Positions 36,185 to 49,366 of a stretch of 64,000 bases of DNA are shown here, in pieces. A program made the translations under genes and the position numbers. Numbering within the stretch: the stretch's first letter is position 1; the number at the start of each line of letters is the position of its first letter. Under the pieces are notes generated by a model that saw only the letters and a program-made list of their open reading frames with translations, made no database searches and was not told the DNA's origin. Source of the DNA: Cokeromyces recurvatus (Eukaryota > Mucoromycota > Mucoromycetes > Mucorales > Mucoraceae); contig NW_026251393.1 of the NCBI RefSeq assembly GCF_025118155.1, positions 886,001 to 950,000 on the forward strand. The letters run 5' to 3'.

Positions 36185-37587
36185 ATGGAGTCTTTTGTTA
36201 ATGAGCAAGTAAAACGCTTAAATATAACACTAACACAGCAGTTTGAGAAAAATTTAGAAGAAAACAATATCAAAGATTTTACTTCATTAAATGAAAAAAA
36301 TCAATTTTTATTTCAAACAATACAATCACTAGATTTAACAAGCTCAACCTTACCTACAATTGAAAAAATAGAGGAACACCTTGAAAAGTATCTTTCAGGT
36401 TTTTCAAACATAAACAGTTCTGTAGATCCTACTCTTGAATGGTTATTTGTAGCTAAATGTACAATCGCGGTTTATGGACAAGTGTTTTCAAATTTACTTA
36501 ATTTTACATTACCAATTTCAGAATCTATTGAATACTGGAATAGTATTCATGGAAACACTTTTCAAGAGCTATATTATATTTTACAAAGTATGTGTAATAG
36601 AATTTTTTTTTTTTTTTTTTTACTCGCTAAACTGACCCAAATATGCTGTTATAGTTGCACCTTTACGGATTTTTTCTTTATTAAAAAATACAGTTAAGCA
36701 AATTAAAAATACTTCTTCAGCAGTATATCAAATCAAGTCATTATTTACCTCAACTGACTATTTATTGTCCCAATTGTTTCCTATTCATACTCATAGGGAT
36801 AGTACTTCGACATATTTAAATAACAGACCATCAATTCAATCTTTCGATATACTTCGGTTCTTTACGTTATCTTCTTTCCATCGTCGTCCCGTTATTCTTG
36901 AAATTATTAGTGACGAAATACAACTCAAAAAGAAAAAATTACAGCAGTTTCGATCAGAACAAGCCGCTAGCTTGGGTATCCTCTTATTAAGTCTTCCTCA
37001 GTTCAGTAGCAGCAATCAATTATCATCCTCTCATATGGAGTTTACGGAGAATATAGCGAAAGAGGCCAAAGAATGTATTGAAATGATTAAATATGTCTTG
37101 CAACCTTCTTCTACTATTAAAGACAAAAATAAAATAGAAAAAAATAGACATCATTTTGAACAGAGGTTATCTTCAATGAATTTAAAAAATGATACGTTAA
37201 CAGCACAAGATTTGACATTTGAATTATACAAAATTACGAATAATTGGACAGCGACTTATAATCAAGAATTGCAATGTGTTCAATCACTTTATGGCGCACC
37301 TTCTCCAATCATACGTTATTGGATTCCTGCTGTCTTTTCTTACTTTATTAGTAGTTGGGTAATTCGTTATGGGTTTAGGCGTAAAGAAGATATTACTCAT
37401 TGGGTAGAAGAGGCGGGAAAGACAGCTTATGACTTTGTATTAAACTGGATTTGGGAGCCTGTCCTCAAAGTATATAACACAGTTCGATTAAAAGATCAAC
37501 GACTCAGTCTTTTAAGTAAAGAAGGACTTCAAAGTGATTTAGATGTAAATAGATTATGTAGACAGATATTCCTTATTTTCATTATAT

Positions 37588-37629
<42 letters not shown>

Positions 37630-38554
37630 TATTATTTATTTAACAGTCTCTTGAACGTATGGTAGTTGGCTTTGCTAAAGATAAATTACATATGCAAGAA
37701 AGCGAATTAACGCATTTAGCCTCAAATGTTCGAGAAGGTGATCTGTCAGTATTACTAAAAGAATATGAAAAAGAAATTAAAGTGAGTATATACATCTACA
37801 TAAATATGGGTAGAATACTAGAATAGTTTTTCTTTTAGAATCCTTTGAAGAATGCACTTGTCGGCGATTTACTTCAGACTATCCTTATTCAGGTCCAAAA
37901 GACGAAAGTAGATGTAGATTTAGCAATGTCTGCTTTAGATAAGCTTCTGAAATCAAATGAACTAAATTTTGCTTTTCTGGGTAAACTATTTAATACAGGA
38001 AAAAATATATATATGTTTATATTTTAAATGTAAATGTTAATTTGATTTTTTATTTTTATATGTATAGCGGTTGCACCTTCTATGCTTCTAACTTGGGCGT
38101 CTGCTAGTTGGTTTAAAAACATGCTCCAAGGAAGATCTCAACAAAAGGTTAAAAAGATAGGTTTACCAATGAGAGAAACACTTCGGTATACACACACACA
38201 TATATATATATATATATAAAAGAGAATAAGATGTTTAAGTATTAATTAAATGTTATTTATAATAGACGCATTGAAAGACAACTTATTGTTCATGAACCTA
38301 TCCAGAATGAAGAATTTACAGAATGGAAGATAAATGAAAAAGATGAGCATCAAGTTGAATGTGAAACACAAGGTATTTTGCTATGTGAAATTCATTTATT
38401 ACGTGCATATGCTCGTTCATTACCCCTTCAAAATTCTACTCAAGCACGTTTTCTTGAAGACATCAGAGACTTGGAAAATCCCATTCTAACAAAAGAACAA
38501 AAAATACAAACGGTGGCTCGTATGTTTAGGTTCTGGAAATTTTTGAGAAATTAG
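36185..38554 (+). CDS. NCA2: mitochondrial outer-membrane protein Nca2
   Basis: About six exons. The ATG at 36185 begins a helical N-terminal part. Exon 2 starts [16 protein letters not shown]. The conserved NCA2 domain includes [20 protein letters not shown] (membrane helix), [40 protein letters not shown] and [20 protein letters not shown], then a second hydrophobic helix ([15 protein letters not shown]). Nca2 was found in yeast as one of two nuclear genes controlling expression of the mitochondrial ATP6/ATP8 messages; the protein sits in the outer membrane. One intron carries a T tract of about 33 nt at 37591-37624. The ending is [10 protein letters not shown]. Confidence 0.92.
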
Positions 38555-39499
38555 AACATTTGATATTAGCCTCCTTTTTTTTTCTTGGAAGGAAAGGATT
38601 AATACTATTTGTTATCTGTATCCTTTAAATCGGTTTTTTCCTTATAATCAGAATAAAGTAATAGCCCCCCTTTTTTTTTATGAATAAAGAAAAATGTTGA
38701 AAGAACGCGCTGATTCGCTAATTATCTATATTTTATTTGACAAAAGGATAAAGAAAGAGAATATATAACGAATATTAAGTCAATGGAAACTTTCTCTAGG
38801 TCTATTAAAGCTTAAATAATACAAAAATTGTACAGTAAAAAACGAAGAGGTTTATTTAAATGCTTTTACAAGGTAAGTACTATTAATAGAAATATGTTCT
38901 TTGACAAGTAAAGACGGATGTAATAAAGAATCACGTTACTCTGCATTCATATAATATGCTTTTCTCCTTGATGATCTTTGGCTTTTACTAAAAATAAAAC
39001 AAGTTACTATTCCAGGAGTAACTAGAAACATGTCAATATTAATACATTGTGAACAATCTATCTACTATTCAAATAAAACTATTATCATCATAATATAATA
39101 TATTATTATGTAATACTATTCATCATCATAATATGCGTGTCCATAAACAATTATGTAATTGAATATAATAGTAATAATCCTATTGAATCATTATTATTAA
39201 TGCTTGAATACTCTTATAATGATTATATACATAAAACTGAGTGCAGAATAAATACTATGTTGTAAAGTACAATAAATCCATTTTATTTAAACAACCTCTT
39301 TATTTTTATGAACTTAGTTATAAAGATAACTATAATTATAACAAAGTTAAATGCAACGATATCCTATTTTCAAGACTAATTTCTCTATTTATTTAGCGGT
39401 TTAGATGGAGGGGGTATCGTCCATTACTATGTAATGGCCCTTCGATTTAGGGAAGCAGTAGTCTATCTCATCTACAGGTTGTTTTTTTTTAAGAAGGTT
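38555..39499. other. AT-rich spacer
   Basis: No gene. Imperfect ATCATCATAATAT-type duplications lie at about 39083-39137. A GC-richer patch at 39395-39480 contains a CCATTAC/GTAATGG hairpin. Confidence 0.5.
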
Positions 39500-40400
39500 T
39501 AGTTACAGTACCTTTTTTAATGGTCTTTTTTTTTGTCTTATCTACAGTCTTTTATTTGCGATTACTAAAATCAAACTTGATTATTTTGGACTTGTCTTTC
39601 TGAAATTTCTTCAATTCCATAAATATTACAAAGTTTGATGAAGTAATGCCTAAAATTGTATACAATACTGTCCTCATAGAAAGTGTCTTTACAATAACGG
39701 GGGTTTCATGTTGATATTAAACGCAGACTCATAAACACTTCTTAGAAAAATTCATATCTGTTGTAGTCCATTTCGTAACTCACTCTAAACGATCAGCAAT
39801 TTTTAAAGAATCATTTCTCACTGATGGATGGGTAGTAATCTTTGTAAAAGAAAGATTACATTCTCCTTTCAAAAAAAAAAAAAAAATGAACACTGCACTT
39901 CTTTAATGTGAGGTCTGCAAATTATTCTATAGGTGAACTTACAAAGCTGTCTATGTAAGCTTGCAGATTATCATTGTAAAAATTGAGAAGGTAAACTTAA
40001 TACTTTTCTTCAAATTGAAGTTTTAGTATGTTAACCAAACTAGGTTATTTTTTTGAAAGTATTTTAGTCTTTATCTTCCTTAAGCATGTTAACTCCTTTT
40101 TGCGCTGTACCGTGCATTCAACTATCCCACCAGCTAAGCGATCAGATTTGGCCAGCATCGAAAAGCTCAACTCTATTATAATAAATAAAGAGGAGTTTTT
40201 GTTCCTTTGAGTACTGGTTATAATTTTTAAGCTGCCTTTGAACAATTTCATTAAATTTTCTTCATAATAGTAGTGTCAAGCTCAATATTCTCCTTAATCT
40301 GTTGTTTTTTTTTCTTGTGTCTTGCAATGAAGTCTGATGTGAATCAGAATCTTTAGAAGAAAAGGTCGGGGATCAGTATCCAAATATATGGTATCATTAC
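39500..40400 (-). pseudogene. Tc1/mariner-IS630-type transposase relic
   Basis: On the minus strand, across several frames, one can read the N-terminal DNA-binding part (YNQYSKEQKLLFIYYNRVE, then RLAGGIVECTVQ), a linker (LLNFYNDNLQAYIDSFV, then FADLTLKKCSVH), and the start of the catalytic domain (CNLSFTKITTHPSVRND, then RLEWVTKWTTTDMNFSKKC). The first catalytic block reads YESAFNINMK, with Tyr where Asp is expected, followed by VLYTILGITSSNFVIF. Many stops and shifts show it is inactive. It carries the N-terminal half that the relics at 29.7 and 32.2 kb lack. Confidence 0.8.
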
Positions 40401-40929
40401 CTTCCTCATCAACAATTCCTTGTACACTTTCACAAAAAAAAAGTTTATTTCTTTCTAAAAGCACTTGTTAATAAATAGTAGTAATAAAAGCGCCTTAATA
40501 TAACCAATCTGCCTTTTGAAATAAATAAAAAAAGAGAGCCACTCATTAACGTTAAAACTTATGGTATTGCTTCCCTATCCAAGACTATATTTTGATCGTT
40601 CATCTCGATCTAAACAAGTCTCATAGGATCAACTACCTGTCCTCTTTTTCGTTGTAAATAGCTCAATAAAAAAAAAAAGAAAATAATATTATTTTTTTTT
40701 TTAGATAAATAATATATAATTCTCTTATAAAATATATATGGATAAACTTCTTTATGTATTATTCTCCTTTTATTTTCTTTGTTTGTTTTGCTCCTTTTAT
40801 GAATATGTATATTTATAACTTCCTTCTAATTTCATTATGAATCATAAATGTATATATATTACTAGGTAAAAAAAAACATTAACTTAGTTTTAGATATATT
40901 CTTTTTTTTTTTCCTGATATACACCAAAA
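40401..40929. other. AT-rich spacer
   Basis: Upstream region of the small secreted protein gene. No other feature seen. Confidence 0.5.
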
Positions 40930-41225
40930 ATGAAATTTTTATCTTTTAATCCTTTTTACTTTTTCCTTACTTCAAGTATTTTCGTATTATTGTTTAGTAC
41001 TATAATAGCAATAGCAGAGGCGTCTCCTATTACAATTACTCAAGATACTAATTCTCTAACTAACAAAGTTATTGGTTCCGGAGGCAGCGCAAATACATAC
41101 ACTAAATCCACAGAGGAAGTTATTACAACCGATGGTCAAATAATAGTAAGTTAATAAGAAAATTTCTTTATATACAAAGAGATTATATTCTATTCTTGCT
41201 GATATAGTTATACAACGCTAACTGA
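40930..41225 (+). CDS. tiny secreted protein, unknown function
   Basis: Two exons, 40930-41145 and 41208-41225, would encode 77 residues. The N-terminus has a long hydrophobic signal peptide (YFFLTSSIFVLLFSTIIAIA), probably cleaved after AEA. The mature peptide is about 45 residues, without cysteine, rich in Thr/Ser/Gly/Asn, containing KVIGSGGSANTYTKSTEE. The intron (GTAAGT..GATATAG) replaces two codons by a final LYNAN, so the coding gain from splicing is small and the second exon is tentative. Family unknown. Confidence 0.5.
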
Positions 41226-41359
41226 TTATTATTATTATTATTCTTTCCTTAAAAACTATGTTAAAACTATAAAGAAGACTAGCTTCTCAAGAAATCATAA
41301 AGTAATTACAGATAAAGAGTTTAAGAAAAATGAGATTTTCGAAGAATTTATATTTGATG

Positions 41360-41393
<34 letters not shown>

Positions 41394-41708
41394 GTAAATA
41401 ATACGGCTACAAGATTATATAACACTTATATCCTATATGTATTTTTTTTTGTATTACATAACAAATAAGCACGATATATTAGGGCAACTTGATGAAGTAT
41501 AGTTTAAAATTAGAGCCTTCGTTAAAATAAAGATACCTTATTTATTTCACTTACTGCATATACACTTTATTTTGAGTTCCCTATTGTCCTAATATCTTTT
41601 GTAATATACTTGTTTTTCTATTTTATTATATTTACATAATTAAAGAAAGTATCTTCATAAACGATGGTATTTATTATTAAAAAGTAAAACATAGTTTCTA
41701 TCTGTACA
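41226..41708. other. AT-rich spacer with an A tract
   Basis: Convergent spacer between the secreted protein and CCH1. It contains an A tract at about 41363-41391. No gene. Confidence 0.55.
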
Positions 41709-44700
41709 TTAATTTTGTGAAATGGGGCTATTTTGATGTTCCTCATCAGACTTGTTAGATATCTCTTCAAGCAGGGCTAAACATATAACAAAAGAGAATA
41801 ATGTAAATTAGAGTTTTTGTTTTTGTTTTTTTTATTAAAAAAAAAAAAATCCAACTACTTCCTTACCAGTCCATTGACTAAGTTCAAATTTATGGATGAT
41901 TTTTTTTGCATCTGAGTTCGTCATATCATTCATAGTAGAATCAATTGCATAGTATTGTGTAAATACATCTTCAAAATTAGTATTGTTAATATCATTTCTT
42001 GTTGAATCTTTTTGTTTAGAAGTGGAGGATTTATTTTTGATAAATGAAGATGAAAAAGTTGATATATTATGCCCATCAGCTATTAAGGGGAGTAGTTTAA
42101 AAGATAGAGTTGTATCTTGTCCTTTTGGTAGTAGTTGAGGAGATGACATTGCTGATTTACTATATGATGGAATAGATGTTGTAGGTGAACCAGGCTGACT
42201 TACACTACCTTTTCTTCGTATTACTCGTGGTGTTCCTAACGTAGTTGGTGTAATAACAGAAGCAGAGTTCCTTCTATAAAGCATATTTGCTCCAATACTG
42301 TTATGTTCGGCGAATCTATCAGGTAAAAATAATGTATGTTGTTGATTTTGAAAAATGTTATCTTCTTTTAAATTAGCTGAATTCATAACAATATTGTCTA
42401 AATCTTGCTGATGAGCTTGAACAACAACAATCCTTGGAACTGTATATATTTATATTTATGTATGTATTTGTATTTTAATTTAATCAAAATTAAATGTATT
42501 AAAATAAATACCTCCACTGCTATCATTGCTTCTCAGAGATCCTCTTCGAGCAGTTATATTTCGATTAGAGTCTCCACGCGTTTTACTTAAAGAAGCACCA
42601 AGTTGCAAGTAAGGAATAGAAGATAGCTCTCTCGTGGGAGAAGGTAATTTATAATTACCCTTTTTATTCGGTATCAACCAATCCCCTACAAGACTTACAT
42701 TATTGTTATTATAACTGTTTGCTAAAGCTTGATTGTTTTTGACAAATTGAAGAGTTTTCAAATATTTTCTTCTTAAAATTAGCATAGATACTAATCCTTT
42801 TGCACGTTCTTTAGCCAAGTCTTTTGCAACTTTATCTTGTATTCTAGCACGATCTACAAGTTCGCTAAATCTGAAGTATATATATATAAGATTAATTATC
42901 TCAACAAACGTCTAAAATAGATTTAAGGAATTACGTCAAGGACTTTGAGACATCTACTAAACGAATAGCTAAAATTTCTAGCATACTATGAAAAGAGACT
43001 CCACGGTAAGAAGCAGAATTTAAGATTTCCTATATAAAAAAATTATATATAGAGATAATTATATATTGAGCCAAGAAATAATCATGTTCTTTTTATTTTA
43101 CCTGATAAACCTCAGTATACTGTCTTTGTTTTTGTTTAATAATTTGTGGATCAATACTAGCTAATCTTTGATTAAGCTCATAAAGATTAAAAGGCTTCTC
43201 TCCTTTCATGTTATTATTAAAGTATTTTACAGGTTTTCTTGTGTTTGATAAAGACATAGAAACTAGATGACTTGTATCTGCATCAACTTGGTTACTAGCC
43301 TCCAAAAGTGAGCGTATACTATGTTCTTTTTCATATATCTTCACAGAAAGTACACCTTCCAAGAGCTATTTACAAGATATAAATAAGTAACATTATAAAC
43401 ATATCAAAGATCACAATTTTAGCTTACACTTAAAAACTTGGGGACTTGACTAACACTTATATATCCAGTAGCTTTTGGATCTACTGTAGCCCAAGCGAAC
43501 CTAAAGCTATATTGATATATATATGTATATATAAACATGAATTTGAATGAATAATTTTTTTTTTTTTTTTTTTTTTTACTTTCTTAAGTCTGTACGAGTG
43601 ATCAATGTAAACTGGTTCCGCTTATCAAAGGTAAATGAGAAATTATCAATTACAATCTATATAATAAAGAAGAAGAATAGTCATTCATCTTATAGGTTTT
43701 TTATGCTATATGTTTTTTTTCCTTGATGTCTTACCACAGTAAAAAGATTTACAAAGATAAATGTACAAACTACATAGAAGCTAATAAATAAGGTAATAGC
43801 GTACTTTGGTTTTCCACAATCATATTTGCCCAGACATTCAGGATAAAGAATAGTAAAATCATGCATCAAAAAATCCTTTTGAATGTAAACATTATTAAAA
43901 AGAAATGTTTAAAAAGTTTTCTCTCTCTCTTTTTTTTTTTTTACCCAATTTTCACCAGTTGTAATGCGGAATAATGTCAATAAGGTGTTAAATAATGACC
44001 TAAAGTTAGCATGCTCATTACCATACGGCCCATAACGAGTATATAAAAACTGTTCTTGAAATATTACACCAAAACATACTATAAATATACCAAAAACAAA
44101 GGAAACATAGAAAATAGAATGGGATGCTCGCCTTATATAGCAAAAACAATAAATTATCATTTTGTTACCTCTTATTTTATTTTTTTGTATAAATTACTTA
44201 CTTGACAGATCTGAATAATGTATCCAATGATTCATTACGTTGTGCAAGACGGAAAGCAATACCTACTAAAAACAATTTTCTTGTAGCATCCCAACCAAAA
44301 GGTAACTTCATAAAGATGCTTAGTATATCCACAAGTATTGTCAACCCAACTAAAACAAAATCATATATGTTCCATCTAATCGATGCCCATTTATAAAATC
44401 CTAAACCTGCTATTTTTGCTGCTGTTTCAAAAACATATAAACTTAAACATATACCATTTAAGATATTCTGTAGACGACTAAGCCATATAGGCTGATGTAA
44501 ATGTTCTGTAGTAAATACTAGAATATTAGCCATAAGAACTGCCGCCATAAACCGAGCAAATTTGCCACGTTTATCAATAACTAAATCATAAAACATTGCT
44601 CGCCATGTTCCTTCAGCCGGCCTTTTCGCTTTTAATGATGGCTTAATTAGTGATAACTGTCTTTGAAGATCTTTGAACTGACGTTGCGTGTTTGTTAGTG

Positions 44701-45000
44701 ATGAAATGCCATTTCTCTTTTTGAAAATTTCCAAAAATACCTAAAAAAAAAAGGGTAACAAATTATACGAGTTAAATAACAACAACAACAACTCATAAAA
44801 TCATAAAAAATAATTTAAACATCATACACCAATGAATAATTGAATAGTACAAAGGGAGGCAACAAACATAAATACAACATAGAAAATTGAATGAAGGATA
44901 GATGACGATGACCAACTAAATTTTGGCTGAGCATCACGATTTTCTGGAATAATGCTCATAGCTGAGAATAAAGATAAAATCTATATTTATGCATAAATTT

Positions 45001-45042
<42 letters not shown>

Positions 45043-48000
45043 CTTTGGCATATATGTATGTGTATGTGTGCGTTTTTTCTTTACCCAACCTTCACCTGAA
45101 GCACATTCAAAAAGATGCAAAAGAGATTTTCCAAAAGTATCAAACGAATAGTCGTATGGATTTTTCCAAACCCTTGGTAGTAGGATACCACTATTGTTTT
45201 CTTCATTTCCGGATTGAAATTCGCCAAGACACGCTAATCGGGAAAAAGTGGTATCATCATTACAAAGAGAGAATCGACCATTAAATAAGAAACAGCCATA
45301 GATTGCAAAGGGTATAAAGACTAAGAAGTTCAATGCGACGGCATCAATCACTTTAGGAAACCCATAGATCAAATCCAAGAAAATAACTTGCATACCATGT
45401 ACATAATTTATAATACGCAATGACCTTAATATACTCAAAATACGTATATAACTTGCAAGTTTCGTTAATTCGTCTTTAGAATAGCCCGCAAAGATGCTTA
45501 TGAATGTCAATACTGTTTGGCATAGTAAATTAATATAATCTAATAAGTTTAATGTATTCCTCAAATATGATTTGGGTAGCATAAAAACGCCATCCGCTAT
45601 CATATGAATGCCAATATCCAGCCAATAAATTAATAATGTTAAAATATGAAAAGGTTCAAAGATATAAGTAATCAATATAGGATGCTTCTGTCGATTAAAA
45701 TTATCAGCCCACATGGTAATAAATGTCGTAATACAGATCATTCCCATCATCATCCACTTGTAGCTTGCCATTCTAGAAATTCGAAGACACATTTTACGAA
45801 GGATATGATCATTTCTTAAAACAAAAAAGGATCGAAAAACGTTTAGATCCTCAACAATCACTGCCTTATTTTCACGTGCTACGTTAAGCTCATATTCATC
45901 ACCATACTTTACTGATGGGCCTTCTTCATAGTAGTAAGGATTGTAACTGTATTTTTGCGATAAGCCGTTATCGATATAAAGACTGCTATTGCTATATTGT
46001 GAAATATTTGAGTTTCTTCGGCTACTAAGTATTGTATTAGGTAGTATAGTAGAAGATGGACGTCTTGAAGTGGGAAAAGTTGAATATTCGTTATCTACAG
46101 AAAAATGAGCCTTATTCTGATTTAACATCGGTATTATATGTGTTGGCGATTGTTCCTTTTCAGTGTATAGTATATCGCTTAAAAACTCTTTAAATCTACT
46201 TGTAGTAACGTGTGCCACCAGATTCTGAGGTAAATTTTTATAATCAAGTTTCTTTTCATCCTGAGCAGTAAACAAAGGTAATAAAAATCTATTTTTTTTT
46301 TTTTAAAAAAAAAAACGAATTGTAAGTATTTATTCTCATTTTGCATGTTTAAATGTATGTAATGACTACCTGCCAATTATATCCATTTCAAGATAGTCAG
46401 ACTTCCATCGATGCTCTCGAATATACTTCTTAATTTGAATTTGCTTAATCTCTTCTTCATCCAAGTCAAAGTTTTCCATAATAACAGCAATAAAGAGATT
46501 TAATACCATATCTATAAAAAATACGAATAAAAGTCAGAAAAACAAAAAGCTTTTCTCTTGTTTAAATTAAAGTACTTTACAATGAACAGAAAAATAGAGA
46601 AACACCATGAAAATGGCAGCATATGAGATAGAAGAATCCTTTTGACTATACATTGCATTATATAAAATGTCTGTCCAATTCTCACCCGTCATAATCTAAA
46701 AAAAAAAAAGAAATGACAAAATTAAATAAAACTGTTATGTGTATCAATCTATTTCTTCTTTTACTTGAAATAATGCCAAAAAGGCCTGATATGAATTATC
46801 AAACCTCATTGAAGGTTCATTATCGCCAACAAATGTAAAGTCACCACCAAATAATTGAACAGACATGGGTGCTAATAAGAATAGTACCAGAAAGGTAAAA
46901 AATGTCAGGTTCAGTATCCCTTGCCCATCACCGATTGCATCAGACTATATGTTTAAATTAAAAAAAAAAGGAAAGTTAAGTATAATGAGTTAAAGACATG
47001 ATAATAAACTTTACAAGTAACTGGAGAACACCTGGAAATAAATAAGCAACGCGATAAGACCGTAATACATCGAAAATAAGCAAATAGGTATAGTAATGGC
47101 TTTTTTTAATATATGGTATTTCGTTTATCAAAGTAACTATAACAATTACAAAATCAACACGATTTCGAAATCTATCCCAAAACTGGTTCCAGGAGAGGCT
47201 TCCATAGATACGCATTAATATTTCAAATGCAAAAATAAACGTAAAAATTCTACCAATGGATTCTTGAAGAAAAAAAAATATTGATACATGTACATATAAG
47301 AATCATTTTTTTGGCATATACATACATACATACATATACATATACATATATATAAGGATGACTATACATACCTAGTTTTTCTTTCTCACTTGTTAACAGC
47401 TTGGATTGATAAAATGACATAAATACTAAATTGGATACAACTAACATGCTTCCCATATGATGAAACCATGTCTGATGGATAATATATTGAACCCAACCTT
47501 GTATGATGGATCTTGCTTGAAACAAAGAATTATTATTTTCTAACCCTGTACCTTCATGAATCCATTCTGTATGATTGCTCTCCTTGCTCTTTTTATTTGA
47601 CTGTTTCTTCGGTGATACAAACAATGACTTTACTTTCTGCTGTGATGAAAATGCACTTTTGCGCATATCTCCTCTAGCATGCGAAAATGAGGTTGTGATG
47701 ACAGCAATAAACATTGGAACCATAATAAATGTCATGAGATATATACAAAATGTATAAAAAATGGCAGCTCCGACATTCGATACGCTATCTTGAGTGATAT
47801 AGAGTACATCTGTCCAATTCTCTGTAGAGATGACTGTTAATATATTTAACATGGTATAAAAAATATTTCGATAGCTCATGTAGCCGTATTGGGGTTGATT
47901 TTGAACATCCTGGATACAGATTTGACCTATTGGACATAACTGACCATCCCCCCTGGATCACTATACTGAACACCCGTATTGATATCAAGGGGTCCCATAC

Positions 48001-49314
48001 GTTCTACCGCATTCTTCATATAACCACTACAAGATAGACGTGGTTCAACATATACTAATGTAGATATATCATTCTCCTCCTTCAACACTGCACATCGTCT
48101 ACTAAATGTATTGGTAAAGATAAATAACGCAATTAAAGAAAAGAGTAACCAAAAGAAAATAAAAAAGCCCATCACATTCTTGAGCATATCGTAACTGCTC
48201 TTCAATGATTCAATAATCACAGCTGTGCCCTCCGTGATAACCAGTAGACGGAAAAGACGTGCAGCTGCTAAACTTTGAAAGACAGGCCAAGGACGTTGAC
48301 CAAGACAGAAGACACTTATGAGACTGACCCAATAAGATATGACAGAAATAAGATCAATTATATTACCTAAATTGGACAAGAAGCTTTGATGGGTAATTTT
48401 TAGAAAATCAATATCACTATCATCATTTCCTCTGCTAGTCATGTTATCCTTTTGAGATGTTAAAGTAGCGAGAACTTGCTGTTCAACAGTAGCTACTATC
48501 GATTTTGAATCCTCATTTTCCATTTCTTCAGTATGATTATGGTAATACTTCGAACGCAAATAAAGATTGTCTCTACCTGACACTAAGGAAGATGATGGAG
48601 ATGCATTAACAAACCATGCTGTTCCTGAATTCATACTATTGTTGTGTTCGCCATTTAATGAAACTATAGCAGAATTTGCATCATCGGATAAGACACTACT
48701 TCCACTTATACTGTTGTGACGATAAGATTTGTATCGATCCTTATGATGAGAAATAGAGCTATAACGGCTTGAACCTCTTGAGGACATGGAATAAGAATAT
48801 GACTCTCTCTGAGCAAAAGCAGGTAATTTTTGATGACGATTTATTTGGATATAGTTAGAATCGTTATTCATATCATTTCGCTGTGATGATACTACTGATT
48901 CTATGTCATGAGACAATATTGAAGGTTGATACGAATGTCTTCGTGGAGAAGAGACTCCTTGAATACGATTGAACCATGTTTTTAAGTTTGGTCTAGTTGT
49001 TGAATGTGTATTTAAAAGTAAACCGTATATGATTATTTTAGAAATCAATTCAAGGCTATCATTATTTAACATTTAGTATACTCTTTTTTTTTTCTTATTA
49101 GTAAAGAAAACTTACGTATATACAACATTAATAAAACAAAGAAAATAATCTGCAACACGAGTTAAATCTTTCTCTGTTGATTTGAATAAGTCTGGTATAA
49201 ATGATAGCAATATCCATTGAGAAATTAATAAACAAAAAATAAAAATTTCAAACCATCTTTTTAAAGAAAATAAAATAAAATGAAACGAAATAAATAATGT
49301 TCATTAACATAAAA

Positions 49315-49366
<52 letters not shown>

